Assembly: GCA_025201375.1 (NCBI GenBank)
Contig: JAIWZP010000024.1
Span: 310,001-374,000 of the forward strand
Source: Gongronella butleri
Lineage: Eukaryota > Mucoromycota > Mucoromycetes > Mucorales > Cunninghamellaceae
DNA length: 64,000 nt
Direction of reading: 5' to 3'
The notes below the pieces were generated by a model. That model ran no database searches and was not told the origin of the DNA. It worked only from the letters and a program-made list of their open reading frames with translations. The translations under genes were made by a program, and so were the position numbers. Within the stretch, counting starts at the first letter, position 1. Every line of letters begins with the position of its first letter. This document shows positions 45,367 through 57,857 of the stretch, one piece after another.

Positions 45367-48300
45367 ATGCAGTGCTCTGTTGCCGATCTTTTGCGTGCAA
45401 TGGACGACCAAGGTGGTGTTCCAGCGTCTGTTGAGCGCATGGCGGTGCTTGGGCGGCTTCACATTATCTCCTCAGTCGACGACGAGCTAGCGCAAGGCAA
45501 GCGGCACTCGCGCGGGACGATTTTGCTTGTCGATCTGCTTGACGGGCGGCAAAACGTGGTTTGCCAGGTGGATAAGGTGCTGCCACGGATGCACAATGAG
45601 CCTGTGGTCATTGATAAGTGGGTGCTGGTATCGCTTCCGGCGCCGTACGCGGTGCGATACCTCGAATTCTCGATTGACAGTGTGCACGGCCTTTACGACA
45701 AGGCGCTTGTCACCAAACGCGAAAAAGAGCACACGCGCACGCTCGTCAGCACGCCCGACCTGTACCAGCCGCGCGACACACAGGCGACCCAGCCATACTT
45801 TGTGACGCCCAGCCAACTGGTACGCGAATTCAGCCAATATGCGCGGCACAGCAAATCCGTCGCGCTCGTGGGTCGCATTGAGACGAAATCCATTTTGTAC
45901 GCGACGCCACACTCGGAGGCGTGCTTCACGCTCGAGGTGTGCGACACGTCGCAGCCATGCCGCTGGTCGGTCCCCATCTTTTTCAAGGGAAATGCATGCA
46001 TCAAGTATTATGCCTCCTTCACGGTCTGGGAAATCTACGCCTTTGTCTCGCTCGAATCGGGCCATCTTGGCTGGAAAACACGCGTAAACCCCGATCAGGT
46101 ACGACAAACTTCAAAAAAAAAAAAGCGCGTCCTGATTTTTTTTTCGTCTTTTTTTCGTCGCTTTTTTTTTCTTTTTTCAGACGGATGTGATCAAGCGCCC
46201 TGTGCTCAAATACGTGGATATGCAGTCCTTTTTCTTCCCGCTGTACAAACGAGACCAATTGACGCGTCTTCTTGGCCCTGCGGCGTCGCCGCCTCTGAGC
46301 AATGGCGAAGGCGGCACGACGACCGACGCATCGACACTTTCGCTGGAATCTTCGCGCGACCATGACGCGGACGACAACACAACAGGACTCGGAATCCCGC
46401 TTCCGCCACCGTCGACAAGCCTCATTGGCAGCAGCACGACCGGAAGTCCATTGCAGCTGACCACTGGTGTGGTGACGCGCGTGCTGGACGCGACGCTCGG
46501 CATCTTTGAGCTGGACTATCAGTGGATCTTGTGCCTGTTCCATTACCTCGATTACTCGGAGAAACGGCCCTACCGTGTTGGCACAAGGCTCCTCGTGTCC
46601 AATGTCCACGTCATGTACATTGACACCGCCGACAAATACGGCGTCGCTTCGTACCTGTTGGACTCGGAATGGGGCCGCTCATCCTTGATGGACGCGTACT
46701 ATGACAATGCGATGGAAATGAGTGAGGACGGCGCGGCACAGGAACAACCCTCGTTGGGCGAAAAGAAGCCAAAGCGACGGCCGTGCGTCGTGATGATTGC
46801 ATGTATGCGAAGCAATGTGCGTGTGCGCAACTTTGCGAGCCCCGAGGATCGGCGCAGGCGGGCGGGCCAGGTGCTGCGACAGCCGGAAGACGTGTTTGGC
46901 CACCAAATTCACGACGATGGCTTTAAATCCAAGGTTTATTCCTCTTGCATGATGAGGCGCCTCCATTTCCCAGCATTGATCCGACATTTGGAACTGTACG
47001 CGTCGCTGCGGCGCAAATTCGGACAATTGCTGTCCAACTCTGACGAAAGTGACACCAGCAGCAGTGAAGAAAGTAGCTTGTCGCCTCCACTATCTACCAA
47101 AACAACGAAAAATACGCAAATTCTGTCTGAACTCTGGAACAGGGTGGTATCCTTGGTGTTCGCGACGACAGGGAGCAGGCAGATGCACCAAGAGGGCCAT
47201 TTGCTGCACAATTTATTCCAGCATGACCAAGCATGCATTGCGATCCACGGGTCGGCCAAGGGCCAGGCGCATGTGCCGTTGGACGTGTTCCCGACGCTAA
47301 GCGATTTGCTGGTGTGGATGGAGCAAGACCAAGGAAACAATGGGAACGATTCAACGACCCATTGGACGCACCGTGTGCCAACACGGCTCAGCCCGGCGTT
47401 GATGGCGTCGTGCGTGCGGCCCGATTGCTATTACTTTGACGCGCAGCACAGAGACAGGGCCTGGGTCGTGGGCCGCACGGTCTACCTCGGCAACGGCCAA
47501 TTATACCTTTATGACGATACCACGCGCGTGCCTTTGGTCGTGGTCCGCAATGAACAAAACGACCATTTATCGTCACCATGCATTCAACCAGGCGCGTTCT
47601 ACCTGATCATGCGCTTCCAATGGGTCGTCGAGGACATCTCGTACAATACACTGCCCAGCTTCATTGACCAAGACGCCGAAAAGATCCCGCTCGTTACAAA
47701 GTACATCATTTGCAATGCCAAAGACATGAAGAAGATCGATGTGCCCGACGCCGAAGCCATGGAACCGTGGTACATTTCGCCCATCTTTTCCACGCTGCCC
47801 ACGGCCTTTTCCCTCGCGTCGGAAAAAGACAACGATGGCGACGTGGCCATGACCGTGCTCGAAAAGTTGCCGCCGCGGTTCTTCAAGGTGTTGGATGTCA
47901 CGGCCATTGAGCGCGTCATAGTGCACGGCAAGGTCCATCTTCAACGCGTCGTGCGCACGCTGCAATTCCCGGTGTTTGAAGGTGACAAGGACGTGCTCTG
48001 CCCCGTGCCCATCGAGACGACCCTTATTTTCACCACGGTGCATCATAGTCTCGCCATGGCGGGCGGGATTGAGCGCGATGCGTGGATTGGTATCGACAAT
48101 ATGGGCGATTGCATCGCGCAGCTCCCAGACGCAGGCCAGGTCCCCACCATTTACATCCGTCATCGCGCGCCTAATGGCGAAAATGGAGAAAATGGAGAAA
48201 ATGACGAAAATGCGGCCGAATTTCACACCATCCATCCTGTACATCTCGTGGCTGCCAACGTTCGCTTGCCGTCACCATCCGCCAAGCTGTTCAAACCACT

Positions 48301-49994
48301 GCGCGACACGGATCCGCTCGTCGTGCATGCGCGTTATGCGACGGACGATCTCCGCCAGCGCGGCACGTCCATGGAAACGCATCACACACGCCTCATCGAC
48401 ACGTACAAGCGATATGAGCACCAATGGGACGTCATGGACATCAATCAAGTCTACAGCGCGGCACACGAGCAGCTGGAAAAGGAGAAACAAGCACAAGAAG
48501 AAGCAGAACGAGCCAAACAGCAGCAAAATGCCAATCAGCCCGAGAAAAAATTCAGAATCAAGTCCAAGGTCAATATTGGTCTGATCAATGTGCGAGCCAT
48601 GGTGCTTGCCAAGGCATTTGTCGAGGACTCGGACAAGCGCCAGCGTGGATGGTTGCAAAATAGGAGCCACGGCACACACAATGACCCTGCCGTCCGCCTC
48701 TTTCGCGATGCACGCATAGGCAATGGTGGTGCCACGCGCCGCCTCTTTCTTCAGCTCGGCCAAGTCGACGGGCTGCGCACCATTGACGTCTACTTCAACC
48801 ACAATATACACCTGTACGACCTGGGCATCGTCCCCGGCAACACAATCACCCTCTTCAAGGTAAAAAGCCAAGACAGGGATAAAAAGGGATGGAAACACGG
48901 GGATGGAAAAAAAATTGAGGAAAAAAAAACACTCAATTTTGCTTTTTTTTCTTCAAAAAATAAAAAAATAGGTGGAATTACGGCGATCGTTGAAGAGTCA
49001 TCGGTTGTACGCGAGTGCCGGATGCCAAACTGTGATGAAGGTGGACGCGCTTCTAGATCAACACGAAACGGCAGCATGGGAGAGCCGGTGGACAAAGGAT
49101 CTCGCGGTGCGTTCTTTGGGCACATTGCTTGCGGGCGGCAAAGCGGCGGAATTGGTGGCACAGAACGCCGGTGGGCATGTCATTGACGCGAATGACGCGT
49201 CGGTGGACTCGGACGCGACGATGGACGAAGACGAGAGCGACCGAGCGACACATGCGATGGTGCCGATGATGGACGAAACGGATTTGGCGCAAGGGGAGCA
49301 CACGGCGCTACTTTTCAAGAGCGTGGTGCAGCTGCGCAGCATCTCATCGATGCTTCTGCAATGGCTATGCCTGTCATGCGGCGGCGTGGTCGAGGATGGT
49401 CGGTGCCACGGCCAATGTCAAGACGCAAAGTATCTTTTCCGCGCAGAGGCACGCGCCACCATGTATGATGGCACAGCAGAGATCCACGCCATGGTCGACA
49501 CCGACCACCTCGTCTTTGCTCTCCTCATGCTGCTCCCAAAACAGCAGGAAAGCCTCAAACTAGCAGCATGGCACAATGGCACCATCACAGCAGGAAAATA
49601 CAAAAACCAAGCATTCAACCACCACCGCCGCGATACCACGTTCATCAAACGCCCCACAACAGCCGATGCAGAGACCGCCACGACATCCATCAATGACACC
49701 GACAATGACGTCGCCACCTTCCGACTGCGCAATGGTATGGATTTGCAAGATTTGTGTACACGTGCAGAGCGCCATGCCCATTTCTACTTGCATGGCGAAC
49801 GCTTCCACGAAAAGGCCGACAACAACCCTGATGACATCCTCGACGAACTCGGACTGCGCATGGTTCGCGTCTTCGATCGCGGAAAGGAGAATTGGGTCGT
49901 TGCGCTCCCCTTTACGCGCGTCAAAGTCCTCAATTTGACCCCAGTCGACGAGGCCAATTATGCCTGGTCGCTCATCAATGAATTGGATGAATAA
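45367..49994 (+). CDS. Large multi-OB-like protein, probable CTC1-like telomere factor
   Basis: Three exons join in frame: 45367-46098, 46181-48859, 48972-49994, giving 1477 residues. No enzymatic motif is seen. Several beta-rich blocks fit OB folds: GTILLVDLLDGRQNVVCQV, LQLTTGVVTRVLDATLGIFE followed by RVGTRLLVSNVHVMYID, and RAWVVGRTVYLGNGQLYLYD. Near residue 1274 a zinc-ribbon C-x2-C-x8-C-x3-C (CLSCGGVVEDGRCHGQC) sits within a C-terminal OB-like block, as in RPA1 and CTC1. Size, OB repetition, the SNVHVMY block and the C-terminal zinc site suggest CTC1, the large subunit of the CST complex that binds telomeric single-stranded DNA and recruits polymerase alpha-primase. Acidic and polar linkers expand it beyond the usual 1200-1300 residues. 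The assignment is from pattern, not alignment; another RPA-like protein is possible. Confidence 0.5.
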
Positions 49995-50330
49995 ATTACG
50001 CCATGTCCAAAATGTGCTTTTATATGCTGTAGCGTGTGGAGCGCAATTTGCGTATTTTGTGAATAAAATGTGCATGATTCTCACCAAAGCTCAAGAAAAT
50101 GTTCGTGGCCTTTGGTATTCCAAAAGTTGCATTGATGTGCAAAAGAAAAAAAATGACATTCGAGTGGGTGCTAGGGTCGACTATGCAATGGGTGCTTTTT
50201 TTAAATGTATTTTTTTCCTTTCAGCGCAAACATATGATAATAAATATCATTGACATTGTGTTTGTTTCCTTCCATTTGACCTCGTCGCACGCGAACAAGC
50301 CAATTTTCAGAGGACGGCGACCATTGGATC
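49995..50330. other. Intergenic DNA 3' of the CTC1-like gene
   Basis: Contains AATAAAATG (about 50062), a likely polyadenylation signal. No gene. Confidence 0.5.
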
Positions 50331-51010
50331 GCGAGCAAACACGATTTTCGAAAATGGCAGATTTTCCAAGGGGTACCCTCGGCCTCCGGAAAATCGAGAA
50401 ATTTAGATCGTCGGATCACCGCGTCTTTCAATCACATGGTAACATGGACCTCATTCACTGACGAAAAGCAAATAAAAGCCAGGGGACCATCGACTGGTTG
50501 TCGTGTAAAATGCAATTGTCGTCTTTTTTCGCATCAAGGTAAAGTCGATGAAAGTTGGCAGCAAAGCTACGAAACACGCACCTTCAGAATGAGCTTGGCT
50601 CGCTGCGTATCGAAACGTCGGTGATCTATGAAAAACGATGATTTTTGTCACGTTTGACGCGGTTTTAAATTCTTAGGCAATTTTCGACGCGTGAAAAACC
50701 GCGTCAGGCGTCGAGTCACACGCGTCTGCTCCTAATCAAATCCATATCTCTAGCGTGTCGCTTTCCAATAGACGCGTCGGCGCGGCTCTATGAGCGTGTT
50801 TTTCCCGTGTAATTCGCGATTGAAATAAAAACCAAAATCGGCCATTGCTCGACATTGGGCAGATGGATCTCACCCCCTTTTGTTGTTTTTCGTGGTTTCC
50901 CCATGCGCTTCATCTTGTGTGCAAGTTTGGTGAAGTTGTGGAGACCTGATTTTTCGATTTCTTCTCGGGAGCTCAGAATGGCTCGTTTTTTGATTTGAGT
51001 GTGCCGCGCT
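50331..51010 (+). repeat. Dispersed ~700-bp repeat, copy C
   Basis: Direct partner of copy B. Same block order: ATTTTCGAAAA, AAAGCCAGGGGACCATCGAC, TAAAATGCAATTGTCG, GACGCGTC (50771-50778), CATCTTGTGTGCAAGTTTGG. The minus-strand frame 51084-50788 reads TKLAHKMKRMGKPRKTTKGG at the position homologous to copies A and B. Confidence 0.8.
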
Positions 51011-51621
51011 CCCTTGGACCCTGACATCCCGCCGACCTGGGTCCGACGCGGATCATCTGGCTTTGATTTCACATGGAGATGCATTTTGGGATACCAAGGG
51101 GCGTTTTGGGCGAAATGGCCTATGGATGACTTGTTAAAATCGACCTTCTCTTTAGCTTTTCCAGGTAGATGGGTTTACACAATCTCAGACTAGCACCAGT
51201 TGACGCTGGACACAAAAAGATGGCTTGCTGTCAGTTCGAACAAGGTAATGAATGGCGAATGGCGGTAGACAAATACCGCGAATGAACACTTTTTCCGCAT
51301 TTCTAATTTTAGTCACGCATCAACGCGTTTTACAATGACGCCGATGGGCTCGTTTGAAAGCCTGCTTTGCGTGGCATCTGAAAAACAATGGATTGGAAGC
51401 CAATTCAAAGCCATTGACACGAATGGGCATGCGAAACCGTGAAATTTTTATTTTATTGCGCCAATTGCTCTTTTTGGGTAACAAGCATTGGCGGCGGTCA
51501 CATGTGTGACACTGGTGTCTTGTCGGAAGCTCCCTTTTCCTTCTCTTTGTTTTCCTTCCGCGCTTTCCGCACGCCAAAACTCTTTTTTTTTTTTTTTTTT
51601 GTTCCTATTTTTGTACGCGTT
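51011..51621. other. Intergenic DNA, leader of small ORF
   Basis: No gene recognised. The end (about 51535-51600) is pyrimidine-rich with a T run, like the leaders of other plus-strand genes here. Confidence 0.45.
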
Positions 51622-51870
51622 ATGAGTTCTTCGCCCGAGCATCCCGGCGCTCCTGCATGGAAGACGTACGACGAATGGGTGCAGCCACAAGAACCACGGC
51701 AGATCAGCATGGTGACCAAGGCAAGCACGTTGAAAGAAGATTTCGAGCGTTTTAATGTGCAGGACGAGTATGCCGCGGGCGACAAGGCCTGGGGAGAGGT
51801 CGACCTGGACCCTCTCAACCAAAATGGATGGGGCGGCAACCTGTACGGCAACAACAGCAGCGGCTGGTAG
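51622..51870 (+). CDS. Small conserved-looking hypothetical protein (82 aa)
   Basis: A single frame from ATG 51622 to TAG encodes 82 soluble, acidic residues starting MSSSPEHPGAPAWKTYDEWV. It is rich in Trp (five) and Asn/Gly near the end (NQNGWGGNLYGNNSSGW), with no transmembrane segment or signal peptide. It is preceded by the pyrimidine/T-run leader typical of genes in this window, which argues that it is expressed. No known family recognised. The Trp-ended tail could be a short binding motif (inference). It is convergent with the cyclin gene. Confidence 0.55.
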   Translation: MSSSPEHPGAPAWKTYDEWVQPQEPRQISMVTKASTLKEDFERFNVQDEYAAGDKAWGEVDLDPLNQNGWGGNLYGNNSSGW

Positions 51871-52631
51871 CTCGTGGCACCGGTGCCGTGCGATCAAGAC
51901 CCGTGTCGAGTGGGGCTCTCATGGGCCGGTGGCCCTTTTTTTTTTCACACAAATCACACCTGATGATGATACCAAATAAACGTTGGGACCCGTTGTGCCG
52001 GTCCATGCGATCGATCGGACGGCTCATCCGGCACATTGACATGAAAATGGGGTAAAACGAGCCAAAAGAGACTTTGAACGGTCCAATTGACCCGAGCATC
52101 TGACCCAGGGAGGATGCACATGCTAGAAAAAAAATATTGGGTGCGCAAAAAAAGGGAGTGGGTGCGTGCGTGCGCGTCTTGGATTGCTGCACAATGTCAA
52201 GCAAGTCCACGAGATCTTACAAAATATGAGATGCGTTGTGCTCCCTGTCCAATCCAAAAGGAGGCCACAGGCCGCATGCAAAAGGGTCAATGCAGGCCAC
52301 GCTGGGACGCAATTGATCAATCGCATTCATGCAAAAATGAGTTGAAAATGTCAAGAGGCATACAGCTTGTGCATGTAAAATGTATTTTAAAACAGAGAAG
52401 GGGGGTATCATAGCGATTACAACAACAAGGGGAAAAAAAGAAGGGGGGATAAAGCGATCAACGAGTGAGACCAGGGGACGTACATATTATGAATAGAAAG
52501 GAAAAAAATCATATGGTTTCATGTATGCGTACAAAAAATAAAGGTATGATATAGACGATGAAAGGGAAAGACGTGGGTGAGTTGGGTGGGGGAATAAACA
52601 ATAGCGAGAGAGGCATGAGGGTGTGTCATGT
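51871..52631. other. Convergent intergenic DNA, no gene seen
   Basis: Contains CCAAATAAACG (about 51970), a possible polyadenylation signal for the small ORF, and on the minus strand TTTATT-derived signals (GGAATAAACA on plus near 52590 is the same strand as the small ORF). No coding region recognised. Confidence 0.45.
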
Positions 52632-53557
52632 TTAGGCCATCCAATCCATGGGGGACGACGGATGAAACGCGTCATATTGGCTTTTCTTGGGCATCACATG
52701 GACTACGGGTGGCGGTGATGGCAATGAGTCTGGCGACGACGCCAGCGTGGAGGAGGAGGATGTCGATGAGGGCGCGTACAACGGCGACGGCACCACGGAT
52801 GGCATCCAGGCCATGGGTTCTGTCGGCGGAAGAACAGCTGGCTCGGACGACGGCGAATACGCGTCGGCACGCACGCGCACCGGCGTTTTCTCGCGCCCTA
52901 CCTGCCATGTCTTTTGCACAGGCACCGTGCGATGCAGCTGCGTCACCATGCAATCAAATTGGGACGGCGTCACCACCAATTGGTAATCCTGCGCGATCAA
53001 AAAAAAAAAAAATGGATGAGAAACGTGAGCCAACGCAACGGCACGGCCAATCATATGCTTGCCAACCGATCGCGTCTGCTTTTTTCTCTCCTGGGTTTGC
53101 TCCTTTTTTTTTTTTTTCTTACCATGAGCATGAGGAATTGACGCTCCATTTGGCCAATTTCGCTCACTGAAAAGAGTCCGTCAAGGTACTCTGCCCAATG
53201 GCGGTTCCGTGGGGCGACGTCATGAATGGACTTGTTGGCCAGGATGAGCGCGACGAGGAACAGGCGCTGCGGTGTGGTTGCATGGCCGCGGATCGTGGTT
53301 TGTCGCGAGGTGAGGCGATGGATGAGACGGCGCAAAAAGATGGCGGCAATGAGCAATGCGCTGGGCTCGGGTTTGACGCGCGCAACGACGTGCTGGAGAA
53401 AGCACGGCAGCGACGGGATGGGCAGCTCCGACGCGGTTGGTACGCGTGTCAAAAGCACGGCGTCCAAATCACGCGTCAACGTGTCCCATAACTCCGCCTT
53501 TAGCCGCGCCATCATCCAGCACTCTTCCAGGGGCGACAACGCGGTCGACGGCCACAT
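52632..53557 (-). CDS. Pcl/Pho80-type cyclin
   Basis: Two exons join in frame: 53557-53123 and 52988-52632, giving 263 residues. The cyclin box spans about residues 25-160: LPSLPCFLQHVVARVKPEP-like helix 1, LLIAAIFLRRLIHRL, TPQRLFLVALILANKSIHD and NRHWAEYLDGLFSVSEIGQM with MERQFLMLMDYQLVVT. These are the conserved Pcl helices, including the Lys and Glu positions that contact the CDK. The C-terminal 80 residues are S/P-rich and disordered. Family members pair with Pho85/Cdk5-type kinases in polarity, cell-cycle entry or nutrient response. Start 53557 is chosen as the first ATG in frame; the segment before the cyclin box is short, as in Pcl1/2. Confidence 0.88.
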
Positions 53558-54456
53558 GATTGTCCGTTTGCTGTGTGGGTGTGACAAGAGGGAGGGTGGG
53601 GGAGAAATGGCAAAAAAAAGAAAAAATCAGAAAAAAAAAAGTGTGTCCGGGCCCGTCAATGGTGGAAACAAGGGGAGGAAGGCGCGCAAAAAGGGGCGGG
53701 GAAAAAAGTGATGATGTCGATGATGAGTGGAGGATGGGTGGAGGATGAGGAATGAAGTGATGAATTAAGGAGATGGGGGAAGACGGGGACCCGCTGCACA
53801 ACCTTGCAAACTTTTACAAAGACGAAAGAGAAAGAAGAGAGGAAAAAAAAAGAAATAAAAAAGGCGGGCTTTTTCTTTGTTTTTATGCCAACAAAAAAGG
53901 GGGTGCAAATTCAGGCGCTTTCCTTTTGTGGTCTTTTCAGGAGAGTCGTCCTTTGTTGGCGAGGGACCAAACAACAGAAACGTGTACTCTCACGCACACA
54001 CACACTCTCACACACACAACAAAAAGAGTGGCAAAACCCATTGGATGAAAATCAAGGGATGGGGCGGCAAGGATGGCGCGCGCATGACGGAAAACATTTC
54101 AATTGACGGTGTGCGCGCGCGCCGAAAAATAAAAAACAATTGTAAATGGGCAGATTTTTTTTATTTTATTTTCATCCTATGCACCCGATGCAAGACTGAC
54201 AAGACAAGACAAGAACGGCTTTCTTTTGTTCTGACAAGTACACAATGAAAGAGAAAAATGGGGGGAGGGGGACAAAAGAGGGAAAAATGAGGCGCGCAAA
54301 AGTGTATATTAGACGCAAAAAAAAAAAAAGAGATAGAGGGGAAACGGCAAAAGATGATGCACAATGGGGACAATTGTGCCAAGATACGCCATTCTCCAAG
54401 CCGTCGTGTCTCATCACACTAAAAAAAGTCCTTGTCAAACATCTTGAAAAAGCGTT
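53558..54456. other. Intergenic DNA between cyclin and WC-2-like genes
   Basis: No gene seen. Purine-rich on the plus strand near the cyclin (its pyrimidine-rich leader). A (CA)n/(CT)n microsatellite lies at about 53993-54020. Confidence 0.5.
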
Positions 54457-56249
54457 TCAGTTGCCATTGAAATCTCGCTTTTTGTTTTTTTTCGACCATC
54501 GTAATCCACAGGCATTGCACAGCCTACAAAAGATAAAAACAAGGGTGTCAATTGCCGTTGTCAGAGACGTATGATAAAAAGGTGGAGCGAAATGGGGTGG
54601 GGAAGAAAAAAAGAGCCTGAGATGGCAAAAAAATACACGTAGCGTGGAATACGCATGTACACCGCGCGCATCGTGAGCAATTGGAGCTAGTGGCACCCCA
54701 ATTGCAGCGGAGTAAGAGGCGCCATGACGCCAACAAGGGAAAGGGGGAAGGGGGACAGGGTAAGGTGAAACGTGCGATTCCAAACAATGGAGGCGTTCAC
54801 GGGATGATTTTTTTTTTTTTTAGATGCTTACGTCTTTGGACCATGTGGGCCGCGGCGCCATTCTGGCGACGTGGTGGTGCCACAGTCCATACACACATAA
54901 TGATGAAGCATGTCTTTTACATGTTTTCGCTAAAATAGCATGAAAAAAAAAGATCGTTTAGCCGATGGCCATCTCATTTTGTATGCACACAATCGCGCCC
55001 GGAAAAGGTGTCGGCTTTTCTCTCTTTCCAGTAGAATCTCCATTGCCAATTTCCGGCGTCGACGTCTTTTTTTTTTTGGTTTTTTTTTTCGTGGTTTTGT
55101 GGTTTTGACTCCCGGTGCGCGATTCCTCATAAAAATAAAAAAAAATAGCAACCCTACCTTGGGATTAGAACCATTGACAGCGGGTCCTAGCGGCAGGAGA
55201 GAGGATGGCGCATTGGGGTCGTCCAAGGAGGTATAATCCATGGCAAAGATGTTTGGTGACGACATGGGTTGCGGCAAGGACACCGGCGGATATGCGTTTC
55301 CTTTGAAACAGCCCACGTAGAGCGTGTTTTTTGTCCAATAGTCGCTCTGCTTACGCGTCAATGGCAAGGTCATGCCATTTTTTCTATAGAAATAAATGAC
55401 ATCGGGCGTCGTTGGTGGCTCCACCTGTGGCACTTGCAAAAATAGCGTCAGCGACCTCCCCAAAAGCTCCAATGGTGTGTAGCCCGTCAATAGAAAGAAA
55501 TTGTCTGAGCATTTTTGGATGATGGATTGGTGCGTGAAGATGTAATAATAAAACGCGTCGGCGGTCGCGCCAGAGGAGTTGCTGCTGAGACCATTGGTGG
55601 ATGACGATGACGACGACGAGTGCATTTGCGGTGGCGGGGGCGTGCTATGATGACGCGGTGGCGCGCTATTTACAGGCAGAGAAGCGGGGGCGGTCATGGT
55701 TGCTGCCGAAGAGAGCGTGGGCATGGAATTGGGAATGATATGGCTTGCGTGTGCGTGTGCTTGTGCGTGTGCGTGTGCTGCTGCTGCTGCTGCTGCCCCA
55801 GCCGCCGCCGAAGAGGACCCTGGCACGTCCAATGGCATGGAAATGGTGGAAATGGCGCCGTCGGGCATGTGATTGGGAGAGACGGAGGTCGCGGGCCGTG
55901 ATGTATGGTGCTGTAATGGGAACAATGGATTATCTTGTGCTTGATGAAAGTGCGGCGGCGCATAGGGGGCTGCAGAAGAGAGCGCATGCAAGGGATCATA
56001 TTGTGCGTCGTGATGATTCGTGGCCAAACCAACCGTGTATGCGGATTGGGCGACAATGGGCGCGCTATGCATGGACATGGAAACCATCTGTGCATTTTGA
56101 CAAGTCGATGGCGTCCTGGTTTGATGCGCCATCGACGCCAATGGATGAGAAGGCGACGATGATCCGCATTCTGGGTGTCGCGCCAAGTCCGAACCATCCG
56201 AATATGGCACCAAGTCTCCGTTTAGGATAAAATATGGATCCGTCATCAT
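54457..56249 (-). CDS. WC-2/MadB-like PAS-GATA transcription factor
   Basis: Four exons join in frame: 56249-55158, 55065-54991, 54929-54832, 54523-54457, giving 443 residues. The N-terminal 220 residues are H/S/P/A-rich. One PAS domain follows at about 230-310 ([20 protein letters not shown]). Then comes a short basic linker and a C-terminal GATA zinc finger split by the last intron: [20 protein letters not shown] then [12 protein letters not shown]. The PAS lacks the LOV cysteine motif, as in WC-2 rather than WC-1. In fungi WC-2 pairs with the flavin photoreceptor WC-1 and binds light-regulated promoters. Exon 2 (75 nt) is the least certain: its acceptor follows an A run, although frame and the downstream 61-nt intron support it. 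Confidence 0.9.
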
Positions 56250-57857
56250 TCATGCAATAATTACGCACGTCAGTGGAAAGATTGAAAGTATAAAAAAACG
56301 AGAGTCAAGACACAAAGAAAAAAAAAGACACAACTGGGCGTGCAAACAGATGAGATACAAGAAAAAAATTACAACACACCACAAATGAGCGTCTGGGGGA
56401 GGGAAGGGGCGGCAGAATCAGGATTTTCTAGGGGAGAGGGCCACGAATGCGACACGGGTTTGCTTCAAGCGCAAAATTAAGAATGATGAAGGCGATGAAG
56501 AGTCAATTGGGCTTGTATGCGTGAATGAAAAAAATGGAAGCGCTTGGATGAAGCAAGAATGGGGCGCAAAACCAATTGAGAGGGGGAAGAAGTGGGGTGA
56601 GTGAGCGGAGGGGAGGAGGAAAAAAAAAAAAAAGAGAGGAAAGAGGAAAGAGACGGAAAGCGAGAAACGGATTTGCGAGAGAGAAAAGAAAAAAGGAAAA
56701 AAAAAAAAAAGGGGACACACGGCCGTGTAGAGAGAATTGACGAACGAGAGCGAGAATTAAAGGGAAAAAGGACATATTCCATTATTAAAGCGAACCACGC
56801 TAATTTACTCCTTAAAGTGCAAGGCGACGTGCAAGAAAAAGAGGGCAAACGAGAGAGCGCGATGGAACTGACGTGTGCAAAGCGCCCTTCCATGACGGGC
56901 AAAACCCAAAATTGGGTAACATAGCAATTGAGCCTTTTTTTTTTTTTCTCTCTCTCTCTCTCACCCTGAGCAGGTCACGACACGACTACATTATCCATAC
57001 AGCATCATGCAGACGCTTGGGCAGAATTGGATCAAAGCTACCATTGTGTTGGACCCTCCTTTAATTCCATCGGCCCTGTCAGTACATCCTCAGTCTTGAC
57101 TTTTTCTTTTAGAATGACAGGTCATTGTCTCTGTCGCTCTGACTCTCTGTCTCTGCGTGACTCCCCCCCCCGTCTGCATCCTATCTTTTTTTTTTTTTAA
57201 CCCTTGACACGACTGAGAGAGAGAAAAAAAATGCGCCAATCCCTTGAGTGGGGGACCCGCTTTTTTTTTTTCGCGTCAACCCCTTGTCTTTTTTATTTTT
57301 TTTTCTCTATCCCTTTTGTCTCCTTGGCCACCATTTTGTAAGAGAGAAAAAAAAAAGTCGTCAGCACACACGTCCAACCTTAAAAAAAGATTATCTACCT
57401 TCCAAATTGCTTCCATTCACCCGCTCTTGTCCCACCTGCCATGCATCCACAAGGCACCAAAGAGCCTTTCCACATCTTCGTACCCTGTTCTCTCCTTGAC
57501 AAACAAAAAAAAAACAAGGGATCATCGTGGCGCAAGGCGCAACTTGTTCTTTTATTTGGAAAAAAAGGGGCTCATGATGAGGCGCAATGGCGTCTGATTG
57601 CCGGGTATACTTGATGGAAATGGATTGAGATGCGCCATGCCATCCTTGGCAGCCCCATTGGGAGTAAATGTTGAGCCATTGACATGACCAATGTTGGTGA
57701 GGGGCGCGTGCACATCCCGCCCCACAGGTTTGCAACGCGCGCGGCTCATCCGACAAATGACCTCTCCCCCTCCCACCCCCACCCCCCAAAAAATGAAAAA
57801 AAGAAAGAAAGAAAAAAAAAGGGGAGGACGAGGATCTGCAAATACGCGAGTTGGCAT
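56250..57857. other. WC-2-like upstream region and intergenic DNA
   Basis: About 56580-56760 is a dense polypurine tract on plus, that is a polypyrimidine leader on the WC-2-like strand. About 57170-57360 has several T and A runs. No gene that I can support; a 57-codon frame from about 57441 was considered and left out. Confidence 0.45.

Noticed and set aside
57441..57600. Short frame starting MHPQGTKEPFHIF
   Set aside because: Only about 57 codons, no splice partners, no homology recognised and poly-A runs inside it.
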